Positions 35,641 through 49,825 of a stretch of DNA of 64,000 bases are shown here, piece by piece; the first letter of the stretch is position 1; each line of letters begins with the position of its first letter. Both the position numbers and the translations under genes were made by a program. The notes beneath the pieces are model-generated. The model did no database searches, was not told the origin of the DNA, and saw nothing but the letters and a program-made list of their open reading frames with translations. Origin of the DNA: Warburgia ugandensis (taxonomy: Eukaryota > Streptophyta > Magnoliopsida > Canellales > Canellaceae); assembly GCA_035236585.1 (NCBI GenBank), contig CP141134.1:23180414-23244413 (forward strand), in the 5' to 3' direction.

Positions 35641-35909
35641 TTGATGCATTGATTTCAACCATTTACCCTTCTTCTTAAGGTTTGTAGTTATCTCTCTAAG
35701 TATTGTAGAAGGAGCTTTATGCACTCCCTACAATATTTCTTTTAAGTTCCTATAAGCGAGTGTTCCCTTTTCTTTGATGACATCTATAGGTTCAACAAAA
35801 ATTCTTGACAAGTTTTTCTACATATTTTAACTAGTGAACCTATCACTTCTTTTGTCATTATTGAGTCTTATGGTTACTTAGTTGTTTGGCTATGAGCAAT
35901 ATAAATTGT

Positions 35910-35922
35910 GCTCTGATACACC
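35910..35922 (-). other. Primer-binding site remnant of D
   Basis: GGTGTATCAGAGC on the minus strand, adjacent to the LTR end (CACCATA). It differs from TGGTATCAGAGC by an inserted base and confirms the minus orientation. Confidence 0.7.
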
Positions 35923-37350
35923 TATGGTGACAAGGGTTTTCTAAAATGATTTTTAAAATATAACTTTCAAAACAAGATTACTTTGAGGATTTTTTTAGTC
36001 ATTTTGAAACTTGGACAATATAGATATTACTATCTAAAGACCACCCTTCTAGACTGTGTCACTTTAAAAACTTCACAAATAATAGCAGTATGAAAAAAAA
36101 AAAAGCACTAATAGGAACTACTAGTCATAGCCCAAACAACTAAAACAAACCAAAATTCATATAATAAACAGTCCATTTTTTATTACATAAAAGGCCATAA
36201 ATGTTCAAATGACAACTAAGACAAATACTAGAAAGTACTTTATTATTCCTCATTGTACTTATCAAATAGTGACTCCTATTGGTCCTCCTTTCCAAATCTT
36301 GTCTATTGCTTGGAAGCTTCACATGAAAATGTTGGTGGGAGTGAGTACGATGACTTAGTAACAAAATGCCAAAACTAATCATTTTGAAAATCATGGCAAT
36401 CATATATGCATAAGTTAATCAATGTAGATGATTAAATGCTTAGTATGAAAACCTCATAATTTCCAAGACATTTTGAAATTTCTATAATTGTAGATGTAAA
36501 ATGACATCTAAAATCATGTAGTACCATCGTATTGATTCATATCAAAGTGGCAGCGTCACATGCCTAAAAAGTTGATGTTTAATACCCTCAATGATAAACC
36601 AGCATGTTAGTCCATGTCCTATAATTATAGACTCTACTATGTACATAGAGGATTGATATCCTGCTATGTTTGGCTACAAATACCTAGTAGGCTACTCCAG
36701 GCCTCATGGAGACATTGATCAATCTAGAAGTACTCTTCCTATGACACATACTCCTACCTATAGGCCTCTTAGGGAAGGTATATGTATTGAAGGCCAGGGG
36801 CCAATATGATCCTCCTAACATAGAGCCCTTAAGGCATCATAAATCTTCTATATAAACTACAATAGTAGTCTATTTGTATCGACTACAATAGTTGTCGATC
36901 TATATTGACCACAAGAATCATATATTTCAATCAATACATTTGCACGAATAGTGCGCTATCAAATCACCAAAATCTTTGGTGTTATAATTTTAGTATATAT
37001 TTAAATCAAGATTTTGGTATCAAGTTTGTTCGGTAATGCAAGAGCATTTAAATACATTTTTACATACACATGTGAAATTCTGTACTATAAATCTATGCTT
37101 ATTCAATTGTTCCACATATGCAAGAAATAACATTTTTAGTAAAACATATCATATTGTTCAAATAAATTCATAAGGTCTCTCAAGTTTACACCACATATGC
37201 ATCTTGCAAAATCAATTATAAAACTATAATTTTAGTTGTGCATTTCATATGCCTTATAGCATAAATCATCAACTAATATATTCCAGTCTTAATAATGTGC
37301 ATGTTGGATGTCAATTCAAAACTATGTGCATATATATATATATATATATG

Positions 37351-37382
<32 letters not shown>

Positions 37383-38132
37383 TGTATGTATGTATGTATG
37401 TATGTATGTATGTATGTATGTATGTATGTATGTATGTATGTATGTATGTATATCCATGGATTAGAATTTTCAAAAATCATGAGATATCAAACCCATCAAA
37501 ACCTTATGTGCATTTACATCACCATGTCTATGTGCAGGGCCCAGTGCTATGTGCACTAGTCTGTGCCTATTTACTATGCATAGTGAGATGTGGTTATGCA
37601 TTGTGCCAGTGCCTATGCTCTATATGTATGCCCAAGTCCATGTACATTGGTTTATGTATGTGTGACATGCACAATGCTTGTGCAGAGTGTAGATGCCTAG
37701 TACTATGTGCACTAGTTTGTGATTGTGTGATGTGTGCAATGCCATGCCTATGTGATGGACAATGGGTATAGTGCACAATGCCTAATGCTATGCCTATGTA
37801 TTGTATGCTAGGTGCAATGTGCAATGCATAGTGCTATGCCTATGTGCTGTGCATTGGGTGTAGTATGCAAATCATAGTGCTATGCATATGTGTTGTGCAT
37901 TGGGTGTAGTATGCAATGCCTAGTTCTATGCTTATGCTTATGTGATGTGTGCTGGGTGCCTTACACAATGCCTAGTGCTAGATTCCAAGCACACTACTCA
38001 TGTGCTAGACTCCATGCCTGGAACCCATGCACTAGGTACCAAGCATGTAGTCCAAGTGTTAGGTGTTGTGCGCCAGGTGCAACTGTTGAGTGCTAGGCAC
38101 ACTACCATGTAGTAAATGCCTATCATGCCACC
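35923..38132 (-). repeat. 5' LTR of D, part left of the CACTA element
   Basis: The LTR end is at 35923 and it runs up to TATCATGCCACC (38132). It includes the 46-bp repeats (37540-38110) and a (TATG)n array. It resumes at 49829 after the CACTA insertion. Confidence 0.85.
37331..37452. repeat. Microsatellite (TA)n(TATG)n
   Basis: About 9 TA units then about 25 TATG units. Long plus- and minus-strand frames of Met-Tyr-Val-Cys or Thr-Tyr-Ile-His repeats here are by-products. The point where the left D LTR is broken corresponds to the right edge of this array. Confidence 0.95.
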
Positions 38133-38350
38133 CACTACTAGACGGGAGGGTTTTAAAGCAAATTAAAAATGTATATCGAAGATGGCTACAAAATTGTCTT
38201 CTATTAAGCCGTCTTCAAAAGTTAGCCAAAAAGAGAAGTTAGCTGAGAACCGACTTTAAAAGTGTGTGCTTTTAAAGTTGGTTAGGCATAAAAAGGTAAT
38301 ATACTTTTAAAGTTTGTTTTTTCCAAACTGACTTTAAAAACATCACAATT
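38133..38350. repeat. CACTA left terminal and subterminal repeats
   Basis: Starts CACTACTAGA. It contains several copies, in both directions, of AAAGTTGGTTT/AAACTGACTTT-like 10-12-mers. Transposase subunits of this superfamily bind such motifs. Confidence 0.7.
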
Positions 38351-38899
38351 TTTTTTTTCATTGTTATACGTACACTGCAATGTTAACCTGCTATTACAAT
38401 ATTCACGAATATATTCAATGAACTATTATAATACTCCACATACATTCAATGAACTATTGATATCTTCATGCACATTTATATAAACCTAACTAGACATAAC
38501 GTTCAATCTTTTAAAGTCTTTAAAAGAGAAATTAGAGCATCTACATTCACTTCATTCTCTACAACATCCATATATGCACATTCACTTTCAACATAAAAAT
38601 TTCAAAGACATGAAAGAAAAACTTTACATGTCCCTACACCCATTTACTTTGACACTCTAAATTACCCACATTCATCTCATAAAAAAAACACAATTCAATA
38701 AAGTAAATGAAAAGTACAAGCCACATGCATATCAATGAAGAAGTTTAGTTTTGTACTAATAAATAAGAAATTTATATTTTATGTGTTCTAATTAAAACAC
38801 ATTACACACTCAGCCCATTCATTTCTTATTTCATTGAGATCTAACTTGGAGTAACTTGGCCTGATGCCCTAATCTAGTAATACATTAGCCGACAAGACA

Positions 38900-39810
38900 A
38901 TATTTTTAAATCAATTACATTCTTTCAGCTGGAATATATAAAAAATTATAAAAATGTAAGATTATGACCTGTAAAAGGTGTCTTACCTTTCTAAATTGTG
39001 AGATCTTAACACCAACACATACTAGGGTTCTCATGTATCTCAGCACATGGTACCTACACTCTCAATTGGACTATTGTTTACTATAATGTTCAATAAAGAA
39101 GATAGAAAGGATCAATAAATACCATGTGTAATATCAAGTATCAATATTGAAGTAGAAATTTACATATACCCCATGTAGGAGACAATGTGAGTGTGCTCAA
39201 GTTGATCCCATTCACAAACTCTTATAAGGTCCTCATTTATAAGTGGTACTTCAACTACGTCATAGGTAAGCATGCTAGCCTCGAGAAGTATGAGGTTGAT
39301 TACCCTATCTTTATTAATGATTGTGTAGAGGCCTCTTAAGAATAGAGGCATGTTATGTGGAACTTCTAGCCAATCCTTAAATGGATACTGTAAAGTTGCA
39401 CAAATTTGTAATGAATATTGTTCGTGAAAGACATTCAGTTTTATAATGAAAATAAACATAAATACTTCTATCGGTTTGATCGTTGTGATGGGAAGTGGTT
39501 GTGAAGAGGAAGTTGGCTTTCATGACACTTACTACAACTTTTTATTAACATTCGATGCAATTAATAAATAATTAAATTGAGGTCTCTAAAATCTATTATT
39601 GAAGATGCATGGTGGTATGTCAAGATATATACCTTAGATTGTATGGGAATGATAGATTGCTTCAACCAAGTGATGTGATATCCAAGGGCATTTCCAATGG
39701 TAAAAACATCATCAAATTCCATAAAAAATGATAGGCATGCATTCACATTCACGACCCTTAGTAATACACACACACTTAGTGTGTGGAGGCATACTCTTTC
39801 CATGTAAAAT
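38900..39810 (-). pseudogene. CACTA second gene (Ulp1-like), decayed C-terminal half
   Basis: Minus-strand pieces in conserved order. NVNACLSFFMEFDDVFTIG then NALGYHITWLKQSIIPI (about 39780-39630) resembles the aVGtfvaWPk-LV segment of the second open frame of plant CACTA elements. Next comes a Leu-rich segment with CEWDQLEHTHIVSYMGYM (about 39210-39160), then CRYHVLRYMRTLV (about 39050-39000), which matches the catalytic Cys region CGYYVMRYMK of Ulp1-type cysteine peptidases, with Gly changed to Arg. Stops and frame changes are present. The function of this gene in transposition is unknown. Confidence 0.6.
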
Positions 39811-40309
39811 CATGGACCCAACCACATACGATGAACCCACCTCTATGATGTTTTCACAGGCTTTTAAGGGCAACATGCATTGACCCACTTGGAATGAGAA
39901 ATACTAGATACATAAGATAAGACAACTAAGTGGACAATGCAAAGTAAATGCGACTACATATATACATCCTTGGCAGCACATTTTCTCCTATCGGTGATGC
40001 TTGTTGTTCTTAATCTTCTTCTCTAGTAGAATTGTAGCTAGCATGTGAGTGAGGTATAGGGAGAGAATTTTGTTTAACCCTTTTCTCTGAGAACTTCATT
40101 TCTGAGTGTATACCAATGAGAATTTAAGCTCCAGACATTTTTCTAATAAAGTATAAGTATTTCCATTTAGAAGTCTAGACTTATGTAGTACGTACACACA
40201 TTGCACTCCGAGATATAACTGTAATAAAATGGCTTGGCATATGGATAAATTGTAGAATTTCTCATTCATCTTTATTAAGATGTTAAAGTCAGTAGAGGCC
40301 TCACTCATC

Positions 40310-42411
40310 CACTAGGGGTAACCTGGGGGTTTAACAGCTTATTGCATATGCTAAATCTAATCCAGAGTACTTATGAAAATGACAGTCATTTGTGTTTTCA
40401 TAATTTTTTGCATATGTTTCTCAAGATTAGTTAAAATGCTAGTTTGGGGGGTGATAAGTAGTCAATTTTGTATAAAAGTACCTAATTAGCAATATATGTG
40501 TCATAGATTATAGGGCATTATTCTAGGATATTTCAAAATTAATGACACATGCATTTCTAATCTAATAAGTCAAAATTTTGATATTTTGTAGGTTCAAAAG
40601 CTAATCTAGAGTATGTGATCCATCATAAATTTTTTAGGTGTTAATAAGTGTCTTTAATCTTTTGTAGGTGTTAAAAGAATGATCCAATGGCTAATATTAC
40701 TTTAGATGATAATTGATGATCCAAATCAACCCAGAGAGACTAGGACCCATTTTTCATCAATTTAAAGAATCAAGCAAGGATCAAGATTATTCAAGAGCAT
40801 GCAGATGAATCTTAGAAACAATTGGTAGAAGTCAAGGTGACTAGAAAGGGACCCATATAAAATCCATGCAATATCCACCACTTTTGCATGTGACATGGAG
40901 CCATGCAAGCCATGTGAGTGATGAAGCCAAGGAAGTAAGCTATTGAAGCCAACAAGTTAGAAGCCAACAAAAGGAGCCATTCAAGCCATCTTAGCCAAAG
41001 CTACAATGGAACCACACATTTTGAAGCTAAAAATGTAATTTTCCAACTTGAAGAAAACGTGTTCTTAAGAGGATAATGAGAAGGAAACATGAAGTTCAGC
41101 AATAATGAAGATAGGCATGCCCATGTGGACCAATAAGAGAAGAGACCTAACTCCTTTAAACTGTCCTCTTCCTAGGTTTCCCACTACCAAGCAATTCCCT
41201 CAAGGTTTCCTACTACTTAAATCCTCCTTCCTAGTTTCCACTTTGTAAGTCTCCTTGCCTTATCCAACTGCCCTTCCCTCATCCTTATCTTATCCTATCT
41301 TATCTTCTTTCCCATTATCCATCTTTCCTATCTTCCTTTAGATAAAGATTAGAAAATCTTCTCTCTTCGAAGGGTGTAACTCATATATAAATAGGATTCT
41401 CCCCACCATCTACAAAAAGATAGCTTTCAATGCAATATCCATAGCATCCTCCATGCCTCCTTCCAGGCTAGAGTTCCATGTCCCATACAAGGGCAGGTTC
41501 TCCACACCATCTCCACACTAGTCCTCCACATGTCTTTGAAGATTTTCCATGCCATCTTCAAGGGTTAGTCAAGCATCTTTCAATCTTGTTTCCAGCCATC
41601 CTTCAAGCTAAGTTCGCGCCATTTTGCTTTCTATTCTTTGCAAGTTTGTTCCTTTGATTCATGCACATACTTCCTTGGTTCCTTGCAATGCTGTTTTGCT
41701 TCTATTTTATGCTCTAATTTTCCTTGATCAAAGGCTATCAATCTCTTGTAGTGATAGACAAGATAAAGTAGCCTTTGAATAATTTATTGATTCTTTAATT
41801 TATTTTAACTGCTTACCTTATTGTTGAGTGTTCTCTTTTAATTTTAGCCCTTTAGAATTAATTTCTCAACTTGATTTCATTCTCTAACTTGATTCTTTCC
41901 CTTGGTTCACACGCATGGCCATTATTGGATAGAATTAGATTTAATATTGAAGTTAAGAATTATTGTTTATATGTTCATGAATCACGCACACCACTTTTGT
42001 AATATTTTACATTTAATGAAACAAAGTTTGTGTTATGCGTTCATTTCGAGTTTCATGTTAGTTAAAACCCTTCCAATTTCATGAATGCTTTGATTCATTA
42101 GTAACATTATTTGAATGTTTAGTCTAGATTTTTTTCATTAAGCATGTTTAATTTGAATGTTTAAACTTTGTTAGATTCATTGATTATGTTAGTTTGCACC
42201 CCTAGATTAGATCGTGTTAGTTTCTTTTGGTCTATGTTTATGCATGTTTCCAATTCTAAGTTTTTTTCAATTCCTAAAATAATCATAATCAAACTCTTTT
42301 GTAAAGGCTAATTCATCTAATTAAGCCAATTGCATACAAATCAATGACACCTCACATGCATGAATCATACTACTTTGATTGGTGCACTTGCGAGTAATAT
42401 TTAGAGCTACA
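40310..42411 (+). mobile_element. Tat-like gypsy 3' fragment: purine tract plus 3' LTR
   Basis: GCTAGTTTGGGGGG (40439-40451) is a Tat-type polypurine tract. Directly after it an LTR starts TGATAAGTAGTC (40452) and ends near GGTGCACTTGCGAGTAATAT...CTACA (42411). Because the purine tract is kept, this is a 5'-truncated element or rearranged remnant rather than a simple solo LTR. I found no matching duplication (GGGGGG before, TCATC after). It lies between two pieces of the CACTA second gene. Confidence 0.6.
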
Positions 42412-42449
42412 TCATCTCCCATATACAAAGTAGAAATAAGCACGTTACT

Positions 42450-42745
42450 TCATTTGAAAATTATAAGATAAGGTACATACTATATTAAGGTACATACCTT
42501 CACCATCTCCCATGTTGAATTTTGGAGTGTTGGTGACACATGTCTTCAATTCTTAAGTGAAATAGGTACCATGCTTCTTATCATGGAGTAAAGGTGATTG
42601 TTATTGGTTGCTAAACTATCACTTATCACTTGTCCCTTAGTGTTGTACTGGACAGCTTCTTTTATTCTCTTTGTCTTACTTAGTAGCCTTTTTTCCATTT
42701 TCATTCGCCCTCTTTCATTTTTCTTTTGAGGGCTGCTCAATTGGA
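42450..42745 (-). pseudogene. CACTA second gene, N-terminal piece
   Basis: The minus strand reads ...EAVQYNTKGQVISDSLATNN and IRSMVPISLKN (42740-42546). In plant CACTA second genes (Ptta/En/Spm family) the pattern V.YN..GQ.IG......SFIG...R..VPI is conserved. It is followed at lower coordinates by the Tat fragment and then by the rest of the gene at 39.8 kb. Confidence 0.55.
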
Positions 42746-43619
42746 CTATTGTTCATATTCTTGATGTTCTTGATGTTCCATTTTTCCTACAAACAACAAC
42801 ACAGTGAAATAAAATATTCCATGCAATGCATTTAAAGGTAGGTTATGACTTTAAAATAAACCACTTGTTTCTACCCAAAATCCAGCATATCCTCCTCTAT
42901 TTTTCAAACTTATGCATTTAGCACATACAATGTGATTCACCTAATAAGCCATGATTTCACTAGTCTCCCCACTATTTCATTAGAAACATGAGCAACATTT
43001 TAGAAATATGAAATGGCCAAATATATGTATACAACTTAATTAGAATGACTCAGTTTACACCTAATAGCATTTACGTACAAATAGAATTGACCTAGAAGAT
43101 TAAAGCAAGCTTACACATGTAACAAATTTGTAAATACAAATTGCATTTAAGTATAAATAGAATCTAGTAAGAAGCTCAAAGTAGGAAAAAAAAGTAGTTG
43201 AATTAGCTGTGCCTCATAGTAAATACACAATTGGAGGGTGGCTACTCTCAAAGTGGGCATTTTTCTTATTTATTATAAGATAAATCAAACAAAATTAATG
43301 AAACAGCAAAAAACTTAGCCAAACACATTGATTACAATATAAGCATGAAACACATTTAAGTACAAATAGAATCTAATAACAAGCTAAAACTTCACAAAAT
43401 GCAGAAGAATTAGCTATGCTAAGAGGCAAATACACAATTCGTATCCATTGTATGAATTAAATTAGACATTATTAATAGTGTTAATCTATTTCAAGTAGTT
43501 TTATAAATCCACATGCTAGACCACACATGACCAACCCTGAGCTAGAGAGACCAACAGAAAGAGAGAGGAAACAAATAGTTAGGGGTCACTCCGGTTTGGT
43601 CTTTTTCACAATGGGAGAC

Positions 43620-44320
<701 letters not shown>

Positions 44321-44526
44321 GGGCAGTTTAAATGAAGTTATGTTTCATTTTTATAGTTGATTTGTAAAATAGAAACACATTTTAAAGTTGGTTTTAACTA
44401 AACTGACTTGAAAACTATTTTTAAAGTCAGTTTATTCAAATCAACTTCAAAAATTGTAAGTAGATCTATAGGTTTGGCTCCTTATTGATGTTATCATATA
44501 TTCAATTCTTCAATCAAGCATTGTGC

Positions 44527-44532
<6 letters not shown>

Positions 44533-44564
<32 letters not shown>

Positions 44565-44575
44565 GCGTGTGTGTC
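44533..44575. repeat. Microsatellite (GT)n
   Basis: GTGTGT run with a few GC interruptions. The 60-odd-codon plus-strand frames of Cys-Val repeats that cover it are by-products. Confidence 0.9.
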
Positions 44576-46100
44576 TAGCACAAGCACAAGCGAATCAATT
44601 AATTTTTGGATATCTCCTCATTTACCATCCTTTAATTGCATATATCAAATGTTACATAGTATTGCATCTAATGAATATAAGCTAGCACTTGATCAAAGAG
44701 TAAATTAGGAACCATCTCATGAAAATGTGGCCTCTTAGTATTCAACTCACACCATACTGTTGCAGTTCCTTTGTTGGTAGAGCTTCAATATAGACTTTCT
44801 CTACCCAAAGAGGAATTAATATCCAATGCCTCATGATTTAGAGTTTGTAGAGCCTTTTGTGTGAAATTGATCTCCTATTTCACTGGAAGAAATTTCTCAT
44901 TATCAAATCCCAATATGGAAAGGAACTACAAACCCTAACTTTGAATTTAGCTTTTCTCCTTATCTGACTACTTCCTACCTTTGATTCCTTACACTGTGTC
45001 AATTTAGGAGATTAGTGACACTCCAAAAATTCATTCCATGTAGCCTAGTCGTTAATCCTTTCCATCTTTGTTCTCACTCCACCCTTTATCTTATGAGGAC
45101 TAGATTTAAAAGCCCTATTTGTTTTCCCTGGAATTGCACAAATTTTTTTTTGAATCATGACAATCTAACTAAGATCTTGACCCCAATATCTACATATTAG
45201 AAAACCCACTTCATCCACTATATTCCTTACAAAATTAATTAGAAAATTGTGTAACAATATGGGGGTTTACAGTTCTTACCATGTTTTTTATATCACAAAC
45301 ATTCAAAATTTTGCTACCAAATAGTAGGTTGGTGAGTGAAAAGATAAAGGGAGAAGAATTGGAGGAGGACATTGTCCTTTCACTAGCCACATAGAAAGAC
45401 AAGAAAAAAGAGATGTAACATTGGGGATTGATAAACAAACGATGGTTTTTAAAGTAGGTTTTGAAAAAACAACTTTAAAAGCCATTTTAAATGTCTTATT
45501 AAAAAAATTGACTTTAAAAATGGTTTTTGAAGTTGTTGTGTAAAATCAATTTTAAAAATAGATTTTAAAGTTGGTCCCATGAAACCAACTTTAAAAAGCT
45601 ATTTTTGAAGTTAGTTTCTTCAAACTGACTTTACAAACTTTGTTATAAAATTTTTAACTCCAAGCTCCTTGCAACATGCATAATAATCTAAGGTTGGCTT
45701 GATCCTGATATGCTTGCATCATATAAAACTATATATATATATATATGCATCATATAAAACTATATATATATATATATATGTAAATGCATCAATAGAAATA
45801 AACTAGCTCATGCTCAAGCAAATTAGGAATCTCCTTTTCATTATATTTCAAATATTTACATTTTAATGTGCCCCCTCATATATTGCTTTTAACCCAAGCA
45901 CCCTTCTCATCATTATCGCGCACATAATCCTCATTTTCACCAAATACACGAATTGATGGGGTTGTTTTGGTAATACAAGGGTAATCTATTGCAATATATC
46001 CTAGGTCATCTACATCATAAATGTCTCTCGAGAAGGCTAATAAAAAATTTTACCATCGCTTATCACGACTATCTTGTGCATAAAATACCTACTTTACTTG

Positions 46101-49100
46101 AGATATCAAAATAAATAGATGATTTTTATAATCAATTTTATTGAGGCCAACCAATGTCAATCCAAGGGCAACAAATTTTGATGTTATTTTTGTTGTGTTC
46201 CACCCAATTACACTTAAACACAACTATAGTTTTGTAAGTATAATACCCATATCTCTTATATAACCCTACAATATGTATCATTTGCCACATTGAGTTGTTA
46301 TCCTTTGAACTAGAAAAGAAAGTCACATTAACAATTAAGCTAGCCATGTTATTATGTTGCACTCTTGAGTCATCATGGTCTTTTATGTAAAAGTGATAGC
46401 CATTGACAGCATATCAAGTAAAATTTACTACTTCTGGTCATGGTCTCATTAGTAATTAGCCCAAAGATTTAGATATACCTTTACTTAGAATGTATCGTTG
46501 ATCTTGAACCTGTGTATATATTAAGTGGGATTATTGTTGTAATTAAGTATATATATAATATGCAATTAATAAGAAGTGAATTAATTTATTTTACCTTCTA
46601 ATGAAGCAAAGTAGAGAAAGTGTGACAATGTCATATTGTAGCTACTTTTGTTTCTAAACATAACTTCTATACTTCGCTTTCAGGAAGTCCATTTGCTCAC
46701 TATATATACAAATGGAGAGATATAAAGCAAAATGTACCCATTAATTAATTTTTACACATGTATAAAATAAAGGAAAATGTGAAAGCAATGAGAGAGAGAT
46801 TAACTTATTGGATATATGGCTAGACATCATCAACACTATTTCATAAGGCATAAAGGTGCCTGGTCTCATTCTTCATGTTCAATGGTCAATACACGACCAC
46901 TTTAAAGAGGTTCACCAATTTTTGGATCATGAAGTCTAACTAATTGTTTCCTTTTAGGTATTCCAATAGTCCACTCTTGATAAATACTCTATACAACACT
47001 CCATTGCATTTGCTGCAATGTAGCATTTACCTATACACCCCTCTAGCAATTGTGATTTTTTACATACCCTTTTAAAAAATTTTATGTACTTCTCAAATGG
47101 GTACATCCATTGCAAGTAAACCAACCAATAGAATCTAACCTCATCAATGAGTTGTGCTATTAAGTGTACCATGATATCAAATAAGGATGGTGGGATGATT
47201 AACTTAAGCTCACACGAAGTTGTCACTAGATGTTCTTTGATTTCTTGTAATTATGGAACATCCACCACCTTCATGCACAAAGCATTGAAGAACTAACAAA
47301 ATTTTATAATAGATCCTCGAAGTTTATGCAACAACATCAAACGTATTGCTATAGGTAAGAGTTGTTGCTTAAGTGTAAAACAATTGTGCAACTTCATCTA
47401 TAACAGCTTCAGCTCTTCCATGGAGACATAGTGTATACATTTTGAAGAGCAAATGTCTAAGCCTTTAAGCTCTAATAAGGTTTTACACACTATTTTCTCT
47501 CCTATTTGTTGAGAAAATAATTTTCTTTAGGCAAGTATGTTCCATTCTAGCTACAAGTCTATCCTCTATTTTTCCCATTATGTCAAGCAAAGCACCAGTC
47601 AAGCTTTCATGTACATTCTTCTCAATATGCATGACATCAAGCACATGCTGTAGATACAAGGATTTCTAGTATGAATGTTGAAAGAATATTAACTTTTTCT
47701 TCCAACAACTTTTAGAGTTGTTCCACTTACACATTTAATTACTTTCTTCTTTCCCCATAAAACATTAAGATTTTCAACATGTTCCAATACTTGTCATCTT
47801 GTTAACATCTTTGGAGATGTCCTTATCTCTACACTACCATAAAAGGCCCCATTCTTAAAATTATATGGATGGTGTTTACGCAACCATCTTCCATGGCTAA
47901 GGAATTCCATTTAATTACCATGTTATGTTGTGTGGAACATGTCTGGTCATCACATATAGGACAAATATTGTATCCCTTCATGGTGCATCCAGACAAATTA
48001 CCATACACAAGGAAGTTGCTTACTGTCTATAACAGTATAACCTTTAAGGTAAATGACTCTTTCATATATGCATCATAAGCTTCAACCCTTATGTCCCATA
48101 ATGTCTTAAAATCATGGATCAAGGGAACCAAGTACACATCAATGTCATTCTCTAGTTATCATGCATAGACAATGGTGGGAGATTGTAATAAAACCATTAT
48201 AATAAGCCAACAACCATATGTTGCTCATAAAATCCTGAGGATTAATTCTATCTATGGATATTACAAGTCATGAGTTTCTAAGTTCATCTCCAAAATTAGG
48301 CCACATAAAGTTTACAAGCTTCCATGCTATGCTATCTATTAGACAGTGTACATAGATATCAGCTACTCTCTCCTTGACATGCCATACTAGTTTCATTGTT
48401 TCTTCTATAGTATGAAATATTCCTTTAAACCTTGGAATAGGAGGAAATAGTATAAGACCTTTGCAAGAACGTATTTCACCTACTTAGTTAAATTCTTCAA
48501 CTTTCATCTTGATTGTCCACAAGTTGGGCATATAATTCTATCTGTGTGCTCCTTCTTATACAAGATGAAGTCATTGGGATAAGCATGTATCTTCCCATAC
48601 TTCAGCCATAATGCAACCAGGGTTTTCTTTGACTCCTATGTGAACCTCAATAGTTTGTTCTTCTTCAATAGCATTTTACTCACCACTTTCAAGTCTTTTG
48701 TAAAACCTTGATCTAAAAAACCAAATCTTGCATTTAGATTGTAAAGTTCTATGACTAGAGACAAATTGCTATAATATATACACCATAAGTATAATAACTC
48801 ATCGACTTCCTCCAATGTAGTTTAGAATTTGTAATGGTAGTCTATAAGTCACCGTATGCATCTCGAAACATCTGTGCAACTGTTTAATCTATGACACTTC
48901 CCACAATTTCATCATAATCACATTTTCTCACCCATATAGAAGACCCATTATGAAGTTCTTTTCCATCCAAGATCCAGTTTTGTTAGCTTTCATCAACTCC
49001 ATTAAAGAAATAAATCTTCTTTCAATTACCACATTTACCTTTTTTAGGTTTTCACATCTCAATCATGGACAAGCATAAGATTATAATCACCCCTACCATA

Positions 49101-49260
49101 TGTGTGAACTCTATGAACTCTTTTTTACCTCCTTAGACTCACTTGACATTCTTGGTGCAGTTATCCAAGCATATTTGTCCATCTTTTCAAACAATTGAAG
49201 TTCAGATTTGTGCCAAGACTTTTTAGACATGAAAAGATTAGTGAACTCTATTAGGAACTT
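46101..49260 (-). pseudogene. CACTA TNPD-type transposase, decayed
   Basis: The transposase that would cut and rejoin element ends. Minus-strand pieces follow the family order. N-terminal remnant: MDKYAWIT (about 49190). Central transposase domain: LILFPPIPRFKGIFHTIEET, MKLVWHVKERVADI, DSIAWKLVNFMWPNFGDELR (48460-48280). C-terminal domain (DUF4218-like): LKLIIPPSLFDIMVHLIAQL and WMYPFEKYIKFFKR with EGCIGKCYIAANAM (47226-46980). Last domain (DUF4216-like): MASLIVNVTFFSSSKDNNSM and YYTYKTIVVFKCNWVEHN (46345-46190). Numerous stops and frameshifts; some gaps may be introns. The order is strong evidence for identity, and the copy is dead. Confidence 0.85.
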
Positions 49261-49539
49261 TATCACTAGGTGTGAAAATTTTAAAATGTTGAAAAAGAAC
49301 TAAATTATCAGAGATTTTCCTATTAATAAAAAGATGTATGAAATTAAACATGCAAGATCCATACAAAGAAGGGAAAATTAACTTTAAGGAAGGAACTTTC
49401 TAACCATAATCAAGTGAATGTACAAAACATAAGACAAAATATGAAAGGTCCTTATCAATACTCTAGTCGATTGATATAAATTGAGAAATTCCAATTTGAC
49501 CACGGTGCTTAATATGAAGCTATCTAGAGCAAAAAAATG

Positions 49540-49825
49540 AACCAAGATAAGGCTTAAGCTATCTACATAGTTTGATATGTTGTAGTATAGATTAAGATAA
49601 AAAGTTGTAATACTTCATATATAAGATAGTTTTAAAGATGATTTGAAGAAACCACCTTTAAATTTGGACTTTTAAAGATAGTTTTCCCAAACTATCTACT
49701 AAAATTTTTCCTGTGAAAAAAGAGTCCTTCCTCAAAACTAAAGATACGGATTGGAGTATAATCATCTTCTTAAGTATGATTTTTAAAGACGGTTTACTGA
49801 CACCATCTTAGATTTTTTAGTAGTA
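49540..49825. repeat. CACTA right terminal and subterminal repeats
   Basis: It contains AAGATAGTTTTAAAGATGAT, AAACTATCT and AAGACGGTTTACTGACACC-type motifs and ends TTTTTTAGTAGTA. The outermost base G of the expected TAGTG is changed to A. Confidence 0.7.

Noticed and set aside
37249-37771. Overlapping frames of Met-Tyr-Val-Cys and Thr-Tyr-Ile-His repeats
   Set aside because: They are by-products of the (TATG)n array; all frames are open there on both strands.
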